Notes: generated by a model not told the origin, from the letters alone. A DNA stretch of 12,774 bases from an uncultured Collinsella sp. (GCA_902496775.1 CABVCF010000057.1:1-12774); one strand, 5' to 3'. Numbered from the stretch's first letter, positions 1 to 8,001 are shown. Numbers and translations are program-made.

Positions 1-143
1 TAAGTGCTCTCCGGCTCGTGCGGAACTCGCGATCGACCTTATATATTTGCCCTCCCCGGGACTCCCGCACAACGGGACCTCAGTTGGGTTCTATCCCGTA
101 TGGCAGTCGCTTCGCTCCTGCCCGCCTTGGTTGTGAGGGCGGT

Positions 144-174
144 TTGACGTTGGAACGGTTCTTTCTGATATATG
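144..174 (+). promoter_or_regulatory. Putative promoter of the methyltransferase gene
   Basis: A TTGACG hexamer at 144-149 matches the -35 consensus at five of six positions. A TATATG hexamer follows at 169-174 with a 19-base spacer, longer than ideal. It would start transcription near 181, about 50 bases before the GTG at 232. It overlaps the ATG at 172, which argues against that ATG as the translation start. I see no gene in bases 1-143, only a weak CCGCC/GGCGG stem at 122-142. Confidence 0.4.
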
Positions 175-231
175 CTGGTTGCGGCTCTTCTTTTGGGAGG
201 AGTCGCTTTTTTGTTGCTAGGAGGTTGGCCC

Positions 232-1119
232 GTGGTTGATGGGGAGAATCGTTCTGAGCTGCTTGCTGCTGATTGGAATGGCGAATGGATGCGCCTGCAG
301 GCTGGTCAGCGGCGAGCTGATGATTCTTTTGAGTGGGATAAAAGGGCTCGGCATTTTCGGCCGCTTGAGACTGCTCCGTATGCCCGGGATTTTATAAAGC
401 TGTTGGCGCTTGAGCCCGGCGAGTCGGTGCTTGATATGGGGTGTGGGGCTGGGTCGATTGCTATTCCGCTTGCTCAGGCTGGGCATCCTGTGATTGCAGC
501 CGACTTCTCCCCCGCTATGTTGGGCACCCTTGATGCCGGCATTGAGTATTACGGGCTCGAGGGACGCATAACGCCGCTTGAGCTTGCTTGGGATGATGAT
601 TGGGATTTGGTTGGGCCCGTCGCGAAAGCGGTGGATGTTGCCTTTGCCAGTCGCTCTGTCACCACGACCAACCTAAAAGGCGCGCTTGCCAAGCTTGATC
701 GTACGGCTCGTCGGCATTGTGCTGTCACGATGGTCGCCAACTCCAGCCCGCGCTATGATCTGCACTTGATGAACGCCATTGGCGCCTCCGTTACCTGCAG
801 CAATGGCTTTGTGTACGCCTTCAACATCCTTATTCAGATGGGTGCCTTGCCGCAGGTTACATACTTTGAATCGCCTCGTCGCGATACCTTCAATAGCCTT
901 GAAGCGGGCGTGGCGGACTTTTCTCGTATGCTAGAGCATGGCAACGAAGATAAGGTCGACCGTCTGCGCGACTACATCGCCCAACACATGATCGAGAACC
1001 CCCATGCCGGCGAGCCGGGCTCCAAGGGCGTGCCGCAGGGGCGCTATATACTCGATCATGTCCGCAAGGTCCGTTGGGCGTTTATTGCATGGGAGCCGGT
1101 CTCTGCGCCCAGCTCATAG
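232..1119 (+). CDS. Class I SAM-dependent methyltransferase
   Basis: This is a 295-residue soluble protein with a Rossmann-type methyltransferase fold. Motif I, VLDMGCGAG, lies at about residues 66-74 and forms the glycine-rich S-adenosylmethionine loop. An acidic residue, D91 in AADFSPAML, follows and would bind the ribose hydroxyls. The segment VDVAFASRS near residues 133-141 fits motif IV. I cannot name the substrate; the C-terminal half has no signature I recognise. I chose the GTG at 232 because AGGAGG at 219-224 sits seven bases before it. An in-frame ATG at 172 has no ribosome binding site, would add a hydrophobic stretch that looks like translated leader, and overlaps the candidate promoter. 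The gene is followed by 158 bases without a clear terminator, then yhbY on the same strand. The fold is secure; the exact role is unknown. Confidence 0.85.
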   Translation: MVDGENRSELLAADWNGEWMRLQAGQRRADDSFEWDKRARHFRPLETAPYARDFIKLLALEPGESVLDMGCGAGSIAIPLAQAGHPVIAADFSPAMLGTLDAGIEYYGLEGRITPLELAWDDDWDLVGPVAKAVDVAFASRSVTTTNLKGALAKLDRTARRHCAVTMVANSSPRYDLHLMNAIGASVTCSNGFVYAFNILIQMGALPQVTYFESPRRDTFNSLEAGVADFSRMLEHGNEDKVDRLRDYIAQHMIENPHAGEPGSKGVPQGRYILDHVRKVRWAFIAWEPVSAPSS

Positions 1120-1277
1120 CCTGTTCGCAGCCCGCGCCGCCCACTCACTCGGCATCCGCATTCTTTTTGAACTGGGCAAACGCGCTCCACACCGCGCCGT
1201 TCCTGCGCTATCGTGGGACAGCTCACGTAGATTAAGGCCCCATTGCGGGGCGCCCCATACATAGAAAGCGAGAACCC

Positions 1278-1577
1278 ATGGCACTGACAGGAGCACAGGT
1301 CAAGCAGCTTCGCAGCATGGCCCATCACCTCAACCCCGCCATCATCATCGGCAAGTCCGACGTCAACGAGGGCACCGTCGAGCAGACGGTCGCCTACCTG
1401 GAGAAGCACGAGCTCGTTAAGTGCTCCGTGCTCGATGGCTCCAGCCTTTCCGCCCGCGAGGCCGCCGAACAGCTCGCCGAGCGTTGCCACGCCGAGGTCG
1501 TCCAGGTCATCGGCCGCAAGTTCTCGCTGTATCGCGAGTCCTCGCGCAAGGACATCGAGAAGATCAAGCTCGTCTAA
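1278..1577 (+). CDS. yhbY: YhbY-family CRM-domain RNA-binding protein
   Basis: This 99-residue protein is a complete single CRM domain, the same size as E. coli YhbY (97 residues). Family marks are visible in order: the N-terminal helix KQLRSMAHHLNP (9-20), the strand and loop AIIIGKSDVNEG (21-32), HELVK (44-48) and the closing strand VIGRKFSLYR (77-86). YhbY proteins bind pre-50S ribosomal particles and are thought to act in large-subunit maturation; that role is from the family, not from this sequence. Translation starts at ATG 1278 behind a weak purine-rich AAAGCGAGA. It stands alone, with the methyltransferase upstream on the same strand and a rho-independent terminator right after it. 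Confidence 0.93.
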   Translation: MALTGAQVKQLRSMAHHLNPAIIIGKSDVNEGTVEQTVAYLEKHELVKCSVLDGSSLSAREAAEQLAERCHAEVVQVIGRKFSLYRESSRKDIEKIKLV

Positions 1578-1614
1578 GAGCCAATGATCCGGCGAGCCGA
1601 CACATAGCAAGCTT

Positions 1615-1648
1615 ACGGGTGCCCAAGTACTTCGGGCGCCCGTTTTTT
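1615..1648 (+). terminator. Rho-independent terminator of yhbY
   Basis: A 10-bp stem, ACGGGTGCCC (1615-1624) with GGGCGCCCGT (1634-1643), includes one G-U pair and closes a 9-base loop. A run of six T residues follows at 1643-1648. Bases 1647-1648 also belong to the TAA stop of the convergent regulator gene, so the U-tract of one transcript is the stop codon of the other. Read leftward, the hairpin lacks a T-tract, so it should act mainly on yhbY. Confidence 0.9.
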
Positions 1649-4646
1649 ATCGCTCGACCAGCACGCGATTGAGCCGCCCCTCCACCAAGCGCTCGTATAG
1701 ACGCCGCGTCTCGGGCTCGGGCACGCCATTGACCTGCTCCCTCAGATGGTGCATATGCCCGCTGTATAGCTCGACGATATCGCGCCGCCGCCCTGCCGCA
1801 CTGTAGACGCGCATAGCGCAGCGCACCATATCCTCACGCGCCGTTTCCTGCCGAAGCCCCGACTCCGCCAGCCAAATCGCCGACTGCAGATCGTTTTCTT
1901 CTAGAGCGGCATTTGCTCCCTTAATCATGCAATCGATGTACTTTGACTGCATAATGCGCCGCATACGCAAAAAGTAGGTGGGATTACAGCCATTGGGCAC
2001 ATACAGCGGTCCGGCATAAAGCTGCTCAATCTTAAGGCACAGCTCAACTAAATGGGGCCCGCGCGCACCCGTGCGATTTCCCAAAACCTCGCGGCTTATC
2101 TGGTCAAACAGCCGTACATCGGTCTTGACGTAGTCGCCGTTGAGCCCAATGCATTCATTTTGGATGAGCACACACGACTTGCCATCCGGCGTCGGTCCCA
2201 AAGCCGACCGCAAGCGCGATATCGTCGAGTACAGGTTGTTGCGGGCGCTATTGAACTCGGCATGGGGCCACAGCTCCATGGCCAGCGTCTCACGATCGAC
2301 GAGCGCATCCATGCCCAGCGCAAGCCGCTCGGCAAGCGTCGCCGCCTTCTTGCGGCGCCACATTTTGTCCGTGATGGGAAACCCGTCGCGCTCGGCGCGA
2401 AACGCACCAAACATGCGAATCTCGATATGGTCGATGGTATCAACGGCTTCAACCTCGCCGGCCTGGAACAGGCGCTCGCCCTCCCCTTCCAAATCGTCGC
2501 GCAGCGAGTACCGCGACAGCTCGCACACGGGAAGCTTCTTGCGTATCCTGCCCGCCGGCTCGCCCAGACAGTGCATGGCAAGGCGCGCAAAGAGCCGATA
2601 CGATGGCTCTAGAATCCCCGCACGATTCATGGACATCCAGGCCGCAAGGTCGCTGTCTCGGCCCGCACAGGCCAAATGCAGCGCCACCATCCAGGCCTCC
2701 GCTCCACCAACCTGTGTCTGGCTTATATCGAGCAACTCCGCTTCCTCGCGCACCGAAACCATCGAGGTGTTACGCAGATACGCTGCGCGCTCCAGCAGCA
2801 ATGCGTTATCGCGCATGTACGCAATCGACTCCTCGGCAAGTTTGAGCACTTGGACCGCACGGAACTTTGCATTAACCGGCCGTCCCTCTGCCAGCGACTG
2901 CCAGCCTTCTAACAACAGGCCAAACAGCTGAATCTGGTTGTCGCGCATGCGCACGGCAAAACGATCGAGCTCGTTGAACGCCGCGTCGTCGGTTACCGGC
3001 AAGCCGGAAAGGAGCCGCCGTGCCGCCAACACCATGCGCACCCAGATAGCCATCGCCTTAAGCCCACGTATGTCGAGCGCCTCCCGCACCACCGTCATCT
3101 CGTCGTCGCGCTCGTCGGTTCCCGCAAACGACCCGTCAAAGAGCTCCGCCAGCATGCTATCGGCCCGTATAACAATCCCCGCGATATCGAGCTCGCAGTC
3201 GTAGGCCTTGCTCGTTTTGAGCTGCTGTAGAACGCCGCCGTCATCTCCCCGCTCGGTCAGGCATCGCTTGACCTCGATATGCGCAGACAACATATCGAGT
3301 GCGGTATGGGATGTCTCGATTTCTGGCACGGCCAGATTCGTAGGAAGCCCAAGCCCGTTGTCCCCATAGCAAACAGCCGTCAGTGTCTGGGCCACCCTCC
3401 ATGAAACAGGGTCCATTTCGCAGGCCGCCCGTTCGCCCCCGCGCTCGATGACCGATGCCATATAGCGAGCAAGCTTTGTATTGGACACGCTGACCGCTGC
3501 CAGATATACGCCAAGCGCCTCGGCAGGCGTTGGCTCTGGAGCCGGATCGTCGGCATCGATCGTGCCCAGCGCTGCTCGGCAGATATCGGCCCCGTGCCCC
3601 GTCAGAGCAAGATCGACCCCATACTGACCAGCAAGTTCAAGGACCGCTTCACGGTCCAAAAAGGCGTCCGCCAGGCCCATCGCCGCATCGCATCGGCCCG
3701 CCTTAAGCAAAATCCGGGCCGCCCTCGGAACAAGTTCGGGGCGAACCTCGGCCACCAACTTACGCAAACGCAAGCGTCCGTTATCCTCCGTGCCCAGACA
3801 CGTAAAACTCCGCTCGGCGGGGTCCAAGCCAAAGATCGGGTAGTCGCGTACAAAGTAGGACTGGTCGACCATCGACAGCCTTACCCCACAAGCCTCGAGT
3901 TCTGCTATATTGCCCTCGCCCATCAAAACCATGAGACATGCCACGCAAAACAGCGCATTATTGTCGAGCGAAGCCAGATCGACAAGTGCCGCGCCATATA
4001 CGTTGACAATCTCGTTTTCGAGCAGACCGGCTACGTCGCCTTGGCCATACAGACCCGTCTGCAATGCCGAAACGAGCTCGGGCACGCCCTGCGTGAGCTG
4101 ATAAAAGTCAAGCGACGTGCTGATCGAAAACGCCGATGCCCACGCCGAATACTCATAGGCATGCACCTTGAGCATCTGCGCATTGATCTTAACCGAATCG
4201 CCCAGCCCATGAATCAGCTGACGATTTGAAGGACGGCAGGAGATAAAGACCCCTATCCCCATAGCGCGCAGGCCGCGAATCCTGTCGATGAGGTCCTCGG
4301 TATCGTGCTGATCGAGGTTTGGCACATTATCAATCGCGATAAGGGAATGCGGTTTGTCTTTGAGTTCTTCGGTAACCACCTCGAGCTGCATAAACACCTC
4401 GCGCCCAGTGGCGCGATCGGCCTCGATAATCCGCACGGGGCCTCGCGTCGGGTCGCATTTAACCTCATGGGTGTACTGCAGCAGCACCGAGGTCTTCCCA
4501 AACCCGTCGGGCGCATAAAGAACCACGATGCCGGCCTTTCGGCCCTTGGCGATAAGCTCATTCATCAAGCGTTCGCGTCGCACCATATAGCCTCCGCCCA
4601 GCGGCATCAGCTCGAGGTCGTCTATACCGCTCAAATCGTTTACCAT
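1647..4646 (-). CDS. AfsR/SARP-like transcriptional regulator: ATPase domain plus winged helix and BTAD
   Basis: This 999-residue cytoplasmic protein has an STAND/AAA-type NTPase part at the N terminus. Its Walker A is APDGFGKT at residues 45-52 and a Walker B-like LIAIDN lies at 102-107. A long helical middle (about 160-735), probably TPR-like, follows. At the C terminus an OmpR-like winged helix spans about 740-840, with MWRRKKAATLAERLAL as an early helix and NNLYSTISRLRSALG as the recognition region. A bacterial transcriptional activation domain (BTAD, about 845-990) ends the protein. The architecture resembles AfsR/SARP activators rearranged so that the DNA-binding part is C-terminal. Start: ATG 4646 with GAGGAG five bases upstream. 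No operon partner lies beside it, so the target and the signal are unknown. It converges on yhbY and shares the terminator region with it. Confidence 0.85.
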   Translation of the reverse strand: MVNDLSGIDDLELMPLGGGYMVRRERLMNELIAKGRKAGIVVLYAPDGFGKTSVLLQYTHEVKCDPTRGPVRIIEADRATGREVFMQLEVVTEELKDKPHSLIAIDNVPNLDQHDTEDLIDRIRGLRAMGIGVFISCRPSNRQLIHGLGDSVKINAQMLKVHAYEYSAWASAFSISTSLDFYQLTQGVPELVSALQTGLYGQGDVAGLLENEIVNVYGAALVDLASLDNNALFCVACLMVLMGEGNIAELEACGVRLSMVDQSYFVRDYPIFGLDPAERSFTCLGTEDNGRLRLRKLVAEVRPELVPRAARILLKAGRCDAAMGLADAFLDREAVLELAGQYGVDLALTGHGADICRAALGTIDADDPAPEPTPAEALGVYLAAVSVSNTKLARYMASVIERGGERAACEMDPVSWRVAQTLTAVCYGDNGLGLPTNLAVPEIETSHTALDMLSAHIEVKRCLTERGDDGGVLQQLKTSKAYDCELDIAGIVIRADSMLAELFDGSFAGTDERDDEMTVVREALDIRGLKAMAIWVRMVLAARRLLSGLPVTDDAAFNELDRFAVRMRDNQIQLFGLLLEGWQSLAEGRPVNAKFRAVQVLKLAEESIAYMRDNALLLERAAYLRNTSMVSVREEAELLDISQTQVGGAEAWMVALHLACAGRDSDLAAWMSMNRAGILEPSYRLFARLAMHCLGEPAGRIRKKLPVCELSRYSLRDDLEGEGERLFQAGEVEAVDTIDHIEIRMFGAFRAERDGFPITDKMWRRKKAATLAERLALGMDALVDRETLAMELWPHAEFNSARNNLYSTISRLRSALGPTPDGKSCVLIQNECIGLNGDYVKTDVRLFDQISREVLGNRTGARGPHLVELCLKIEQLYAGPLYVPNGCNPTYFLRMRRIMQSKYIDCMIKGANAALEENDLQSAIWLAESGLRQETAREDMVRCAMRVYSAAGRRRDIVELYSGHMHHLREQVNGVPEPETRRLYERLVEGRLNRVLVER

Positions 4647-4775
4647 GCCCGCTCCTCAACTCGACCGTATGGACACTGTAGCCGCAAGACCATACAAGCC
4701 GCGCTATGAATAGAGCGACCTTGTGTTTTAGGTTGTCTTTTGGTACGCAAGCGGCAAGTTTTTGTACAGCGAGGG

Positions 4776-4839
4776 CCGATTGTTATTAATCCCCCGACTA
4801 ATCGGTCTTTAAGCAGGTAAATGAGCTTGTCAGCTTGTC
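4776..4839 (-). promoter_or_regulatory. Candidate promoter and operator of the SARP-like gene
   Basis: Read leftward, CTGACA (4828-4833, five of six -35 bases) is followed after 16 bases by TAAAGA (4806-4811), a poor -10 with three of six matches. Next to the -10 sits an inverted repeat with arms CCGATT (4776-4781) and AATCGG (4800-4805). Over the -35 lies a perfect 8-bp tandem repeat of AGCTTGTC (4824-4831 and 4832-4839). SARP proteins bind short direct repeats, so self-binding is possible, but nothing in the sequence proves it. Confidence 0.3.
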
Positions 4840-5034
4840 CCATCTAAGCGGCAGTGTAACGCAGATGAACAAGGTTCAGCCATGTCATTCAACTCGCCTA
4901 GCACCCGCTACCGTCTACGACCTTCTAGTGGCATTTTTGCATAGAATCTGGTATGGAATGAATCAAGCTGTTGGGCATCTGGCGTTCGTCAAGCTTGCGG
5001 CAAGATTTTGGTTAAGTGGGCGAAAAGGGATAGC
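4840..5034. other. Intergenic stretch without a recognised gene
   Basis: Together with 4647-4839 this makes about 450 bases between the regulator and nagB. A rightward open frame from 4835 runs into antisense nagB sequence and lacks a ribosome binding site or recognisable protein features. A weak leftward TTGATT/TATGCA pair occurs around 4947-4975. I see nothing else I can support here. Confidence 0.5.
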
Positions 5035-5062
5035 AAAAAGGCCCCCGCAAAGCGGAGGCCTT
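5035..5062 (-). terminator. Rho-independent terminator of nagB
   Basis: Read leftward, AAGGCCTCCGC pairs with GCGGGGGCCTT (11 bp, one G-U) around a TTT loop, followed by TTTTT. It begins 32 bases past the nagB stop codon and closes the glmM-IIA-nagB group. Confidence 0.93.
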
Positions 5063-5094
5063 AGGCAAGGCTATGTCGAGCTGCAGGATTCGCG

Positions 5095-5823
5095 CTACTC
5101 GCAGAGCGAAAGGGCGGCCTCGTCGGCAACGACAACGCAGTTGGTGTGCAGCTGCAGGATCGAAGCCGGGCACTCGGGCGTAACCGGACCATAGCACATG
5201 TCATGCACGGCCTGAGCCTTGGCCTCGCCGTTGGCGACGACCAGGATCATGCGGGCATACATGATGGTCTGGGTACCCATGGTGTAGGCCTGACGGGGAA
5301 CATCGTCGATGCTGTCGAACAGGCGGCTGTTGGCCTGAATGGTGCTCTCGGTGAGGTCGACGCAGTGCGTGCCCTTGGAGAAGTGGTCATCGGGCTCGTT
5401 GAAGCCAATGTGGCCGTTGTTGCCAATGCCGAGCAGCTGCAGATCCGGATAACCGGCGTCGGCGACAATCTTGTCGTACTCAGAGCAGGCAGCGGCGGCG
5501 TCGGGGTTGGAACCGTCGGGCACATGCGTGTTGTTCAGGTCGATGTTGATGTGATCGAAGAAGTTCTCGCGCATGAAGTAGTGATAGCTCTGGGGATCGT
5601 CGTGCGAAAGGCCGCGATACTCGTCCAGGTTGTAGGTGCTGACCTCGGCAAAGTCGACGTCGCCCTTCTTGTACCAAGCAGCGAGCTGCTTGTAGGCACC
5701 GATCGGGGTGGAGCCGGTGGCAAGACCCAGCACACAGTCGGGCTTGAGGATAACCTGGGCCGAGATGATATTAGCGGCCTTGCGGCTCATATCCTCGTAG
5801 TCTTTAGCTTTAATGATCTTCAT
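5095..5823 (-). CDS. nagB: Glucosamine-6-phosphate deaminase
   Basis: NagB converts glucosamine-6-phosphate to fructose-6-phosphate and ammonia, the step that returns amino sugars to glycolysis. The protein has 242 residues, the length of the short Gram-positive type (B. subtilis NagB) rather than the 266-residue allosteric E. coli enzyme. LGLATGSTP (32-40) is the phosphate loop. D67 in NLDEY is the enolisation base. GIGNNGHIGFNEP (132-144) carries H138 and E143. The place of E. coli D141 holds N136 here, which I believe is usual in the short type. Start: ATG 5823 with AAAGGA just upstream. The same frame stays open to 6174 but crosses the IIA gene and shows no protein features. A 271-base gap with hairpins separates it from the IIA gene; a strong terminator follows. 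Confidence 0.97.
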   Translation of the reverse strand: MKIIKAKDYEDMSRKAANIISAQVILKPDCVLGLATGSTPIGAYKQLAAWYKKGDVDFAEVSTYNLDEYRGLSHDDPQSYHYFMRENFFDHINIDLNNTHVPDGSNPDAAAACSEYDKIVADAGYPDLQLLGIGNNGHIGFNEPDDHFSKGTHCVDLTESTIQANSRLFDSIDDVPRQAYTMGTQTIMYARMILVVANGEAKAQAVHDMCYGPVTPECPASILQLHTNCVVVADEAALSLCE

Positions 5824-5888
5824 TACGCGTCCTTTCTCGTACAAGAGAGGCAAGGCTCCCTTACAAGCACTTGCCCGCGGCCCGCGTC

Positions 5889-5911
5889 GGCCGCAACCAA
5901 CGTGTGCGGCC
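5889..5911 (-). promoter_or_regulatory. Hairpin in the nagB leader
   Basis: A perfect 7-bp stem, GGCCGCA (5889-5895) with TGCGGCC (5905-5911), lies about 65 bases before the nagB start. A second stem may form between 5957 and 6008, where CGTC(C)GAGGC pairs with GCCTCGACG apart from one bulged base. I recognise no known riboswitch or glmS-type ribozyme. It may be a folded 5' leader or merely GC-rich spacer. Confidence 0.35.
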
Positions 5912-6020
5912 ACCAGGGCGAGGTCGCGTAATGTATGTGTCTCGTGTCTAGCCGCGTCGAGGCCCCTGCCCGTCCACGGTGACCCGAAGCTGTTTAGCCT
6001 CGGACGTTTCCCATCTTGCC

Positions 6021-6054
6021 ACGGAGGGCGTCCTCTTTCAAGGGCGCCCTCCGT
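6021..6054 (-). other. Strong hairpin between the IIA gene and nagB, without U-tract
   Basis: A 13-bp stem is formed by 6021-6033 and 6042-6054, perfect except for one G-U pair, with an 8-base loop. It lies 40 bases past the IIA stop codon. Neither strand has a T-run after it, so it is not a textbook terminator. It could protect the 3' end of a processed upstream message or lower read-through into nagB. Confidence 0.6.
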
Positions 6055-6094
6055 AAACGTGTTTGAATTGTAGGCTAATGGCCACGTGCACTTG

Positions 6095-6592
6095 CTAGCG
6101 CTCGCGAGCAACGATGAGCTGGTCCATCTCTTCGACATGCACGCCAACGGAGCCCTTGATGCTCGAGAACTCAACGGAGTTACACACCAAGATGGGAACC
6201 GTCACATCGTAGCCCTCGGCAGCAATTGCCTCGCGATCGAACTCAATGAGTACATCGCCCTTATGGACGATGTCACCCACTTGCGCATGTACGGTAAAGT
6301 GCTTGCCCTCGAGCTGAACAGTGTCCAAACCAACGTGGATGAGCACGTCCAAGCCATCGACCGTGTTAAGCGCAACGGCGTGTCCCGTGGGAAAAATAGC
6401 CTCGACCTTGGCATCAGCCGGCGCGATCACGCGCGTTCCGGTGGGCTGAATCGCCACGCCCTGGCCCAAAAGGCCGGTGGCAAACGTCTGATCGTTTACC
6501 TCGGAGAGCGGAATGACGTCACCCGAGATGGGAGCATCCAACGTAAGGACTCGACCACGCATACCAAAAGACCTTAGGACTTTAGTGAACAT
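6095..6592 (-). CDS. crr: PTS system glucose-type IIA component
   Basis: This is a stand-alone 165-residue EIIA-Glc protein; E. coli Crr has 169. It takes phosphate from HPr and passes it to a membrane IIBC permease. Both active-site histidines are present: H71 in PTGHAVAL (E. coli H75) and H86 in VLIHVGLDTV (E. coli H90, the phosphorylated residue). APISGDVIPL (20-29) and GVAIQPTG (45-52) are typical family strands. Start: ATG 6592 after a GAGGGGGAG purine tract. It follows glmM by 71 bases and precedes nagB, so it may share a transcript with both. A weak promoter (TTGCCA, 17 bases, GTTATT) can be read in the glmM gap but is not convincing. No IIB or IIC domain is present in the window, so its partner permease is elsewhere. 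In Gram-positive nomenclature the symbol may differ. Confidence 0.93.
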   Translation of the reverse strand: MFTKVLRSFGMRGRVLTLDAPISGDVIPLSEVNDQTFATGLLGQGVAIQPTGTRVIAPADAKVEAIFPTGHAVALNTVDGLDVLIHVGLDTVQLEGKHFTVHAQVGDIVHKGDVLIEFDREAIAAEGYDVTVPILVCNSVEFSSIKGSVGVHVEEMDQLIVARER

Positions 6593-6663
6593 GCTCCCCC
6601 TCGGACATACTAATCAATCAAAATAACCTTAACAGTCTACCACTTGGCAACGGTTTTTGACCA

Positions 6664-8001
6664 TTAGGGAAGTTCGCGCTTGACAACCTCGACGATGTCG
6701 TCGACAACGCGCTGGGTCAGCTCGTGCGTCTCGGCCTCGGCCATCACGCGGACCAGCGGCTCGGTACCGCTCGGGCGCACCAGAATGCGGCCGCGGCCGT
6801 CAAGCTCCTTCTCGGCAGCAGCGACGGCATCCCAGATGGGCTGGCAATCGTCCAAACCGGCCTTGTTGTCGGAATGCACGTTAACGAGTACCTGCGGGTA
6901 CTTCTTCATGATGCCGGCAAGATCGGTGAGGGTACGACCGGTGCGCTTGAGCACGGCCAGAAGCTGCAGAGCCGTCACCAGGCCGTCACCGGTGGTGTTG
7001 TGCTCCAGGAAGATGATGTGGCCGGACTGTTCGCCGCCGATGACGGCGCCGTCCGAGAGCATGCGCTCCAGAACGTAGCGGTCGCCCACGGCGGTCTGAA
7101 CCATCTCGAAGCCCTGCTCCTTCATAGCGATGGAGAAGCCCAGGTTGCACATGACGGTCGAGACGATCTCGGAGTTGGCGAGCTTGCCGCGAGCGGCGAG
7201 GTCAGAACCGCAGATAGCCAGGATGTAGTCACCGTCGATCTCATTGCCCTCGCTGTCCACGAACAGCACGCGGTCGGCGTCGCCGTCGTGGGCCAGACCG
7301 ATGTCAGCATGGGTGCGCAGCACGAGCTCGCGCAGGGGCTCGAGGTGCGTAGAGCCGCACTCAACGTTAATGTCGGTGCCGCAGTAATCGGTGTTGATGG
7401 CATGGACCGTGGCACCCAGGCGCTGCAGCGCGGCGGGCGTAGTCTGGCAGGAAGCACCGTGACCGCAGTCGACGGCAACGACCAGGCCGTCGAGCCTCAG
7501 GCCATCAAGCGTATCGATGGCATGATCGACATATGCCTTGCGGGCGTCCTTCATCTTGATGATGTGGCCCACGCCGGCACCGGTCGGCAGCGTGTCGGCA
7601 GCCATGGCTTCCTCGGACATGACCCAGGCGCTGATCTCTTCCTCGACCGCATCGGGAAGTTTCATGCCCTTGCGGCTAAAGAACTTGATGCCGTTGAACT
7701 CCGGCGGATTGTGCGAAGCGGAGATGACAATGCCGCCATCGAGCTCGTTTTGAACAGTGAGCAGCGCCACGGCAGGCGTGGGGATGACACCGCAGCAGTG
7801 CGGACGGCCGCCCTCGGCCATAATGCCGGCGGTCAGAGCGCTCTCAAGCATGGTGCCCGAAAGACGCGTGTCGCGGCCGATGCAGATATCCGGACCAAGA
7901 AACTTGGTCGCCGCGCGGCCCAGGCGAAACGCGAGATCGCACGAGAGGTCGGCATTGGCGACGCCACGGACGCCGTCGGTACCGAAGATGTTCTGGGGCA
8001 T
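6664..8001 (-). CDS. glmM: Phosphoglucosamine mutase
   Basis: GlmM interconverts glucosamine-6-phosphate and glucosamine-1-phosphate, an essential step towards UDP-GlcNAc for peptidoglycan. The 445-residue length is normal for the family. FGTDGVRG (6-13) opens the protein. The catalytic phosphoserine is S96 in ISASHNPP. The metal loop DGDADR is at 239-244, the sugar-specificity loop GGEQSGH at 322-328 and the phosphate loop RPSGTEP at 409-415. Start: ATG 8001, with AAGGAG seven bases upstream. The strong terminator above it isolates it from rpsI, so it should have its own promoter in the 50-base gap; I could not see a clear one. The IIA gene and nagB follow. Confidence 0.98.
   Translation of the reverse strand: MPQNIFGTDGVRGVANADLSCDLAFRLGRAATKFLGPDICIGRDTRLSGTMLESALTAGIMAEGGRPHCCGVIPTPAVALLTVQNELDGGIVISASHNPPEFNGIKFFSRKGMKLPDAVEEEISAWVMSEEAMAADTLPTGAGVGHIIKMKDARKAYVDHAIDTLDGLRLDGLVVAVDCGHGASCQTTPAALQRLGATVHAINTDYCGTDINVECGSTHLEPLRELVLRTHADIGLAHDGDADRVLFVDSEGNEIDGDYILAICGSDLAARGKLANSEIVSTVMCNLGFSIAMKEQGFEMVQTAVGDRYVLERMLSDGAVIGGEQSGHIIFLEHNTTGDGLVTALQLLAVLKRTGRTLTDLAGIMKKYPQVLVNVHSDNKAGLDDCQPIWDAVAAAEKELDGRGRILVRPSGTEPLVRVMAEAETHELTQRVVDDIVEVVKRELP

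Noticed and set aside
172..231. Upstream ATG and hydrophobic N terminus of the methyltransferase
   Set aside because: It looks like a membrane segment, but there is no ribosome binding site, a promoter overlaps it, and AGGAGG precedes the GTG at 232.
3594..4229. Rightward 211-codon open frame within the regulator
   Set aside because: Antisense to the ATPase and helical part of the regulator, with no recognisable protein features.
4640..4843. Small leftward 67-codon gene upstream of the regulator
   Set aside because: No ribosome binding site; it covers the promoter region and overlaps the regulator start in another frame.
5146..5931. Rightward 261-codon open frame
   Set aside because: Antisense to nagB, with low-complexity Val/Gly content and no ribosome binding site.
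5824..6174. N-terminal extension of nagB to 6174
   Set aside because: The extension overlaps the IIA gene, has no family similarity, and the ATG at 5823 has a proper ribosome binding site and gives the standard 242-residue length.
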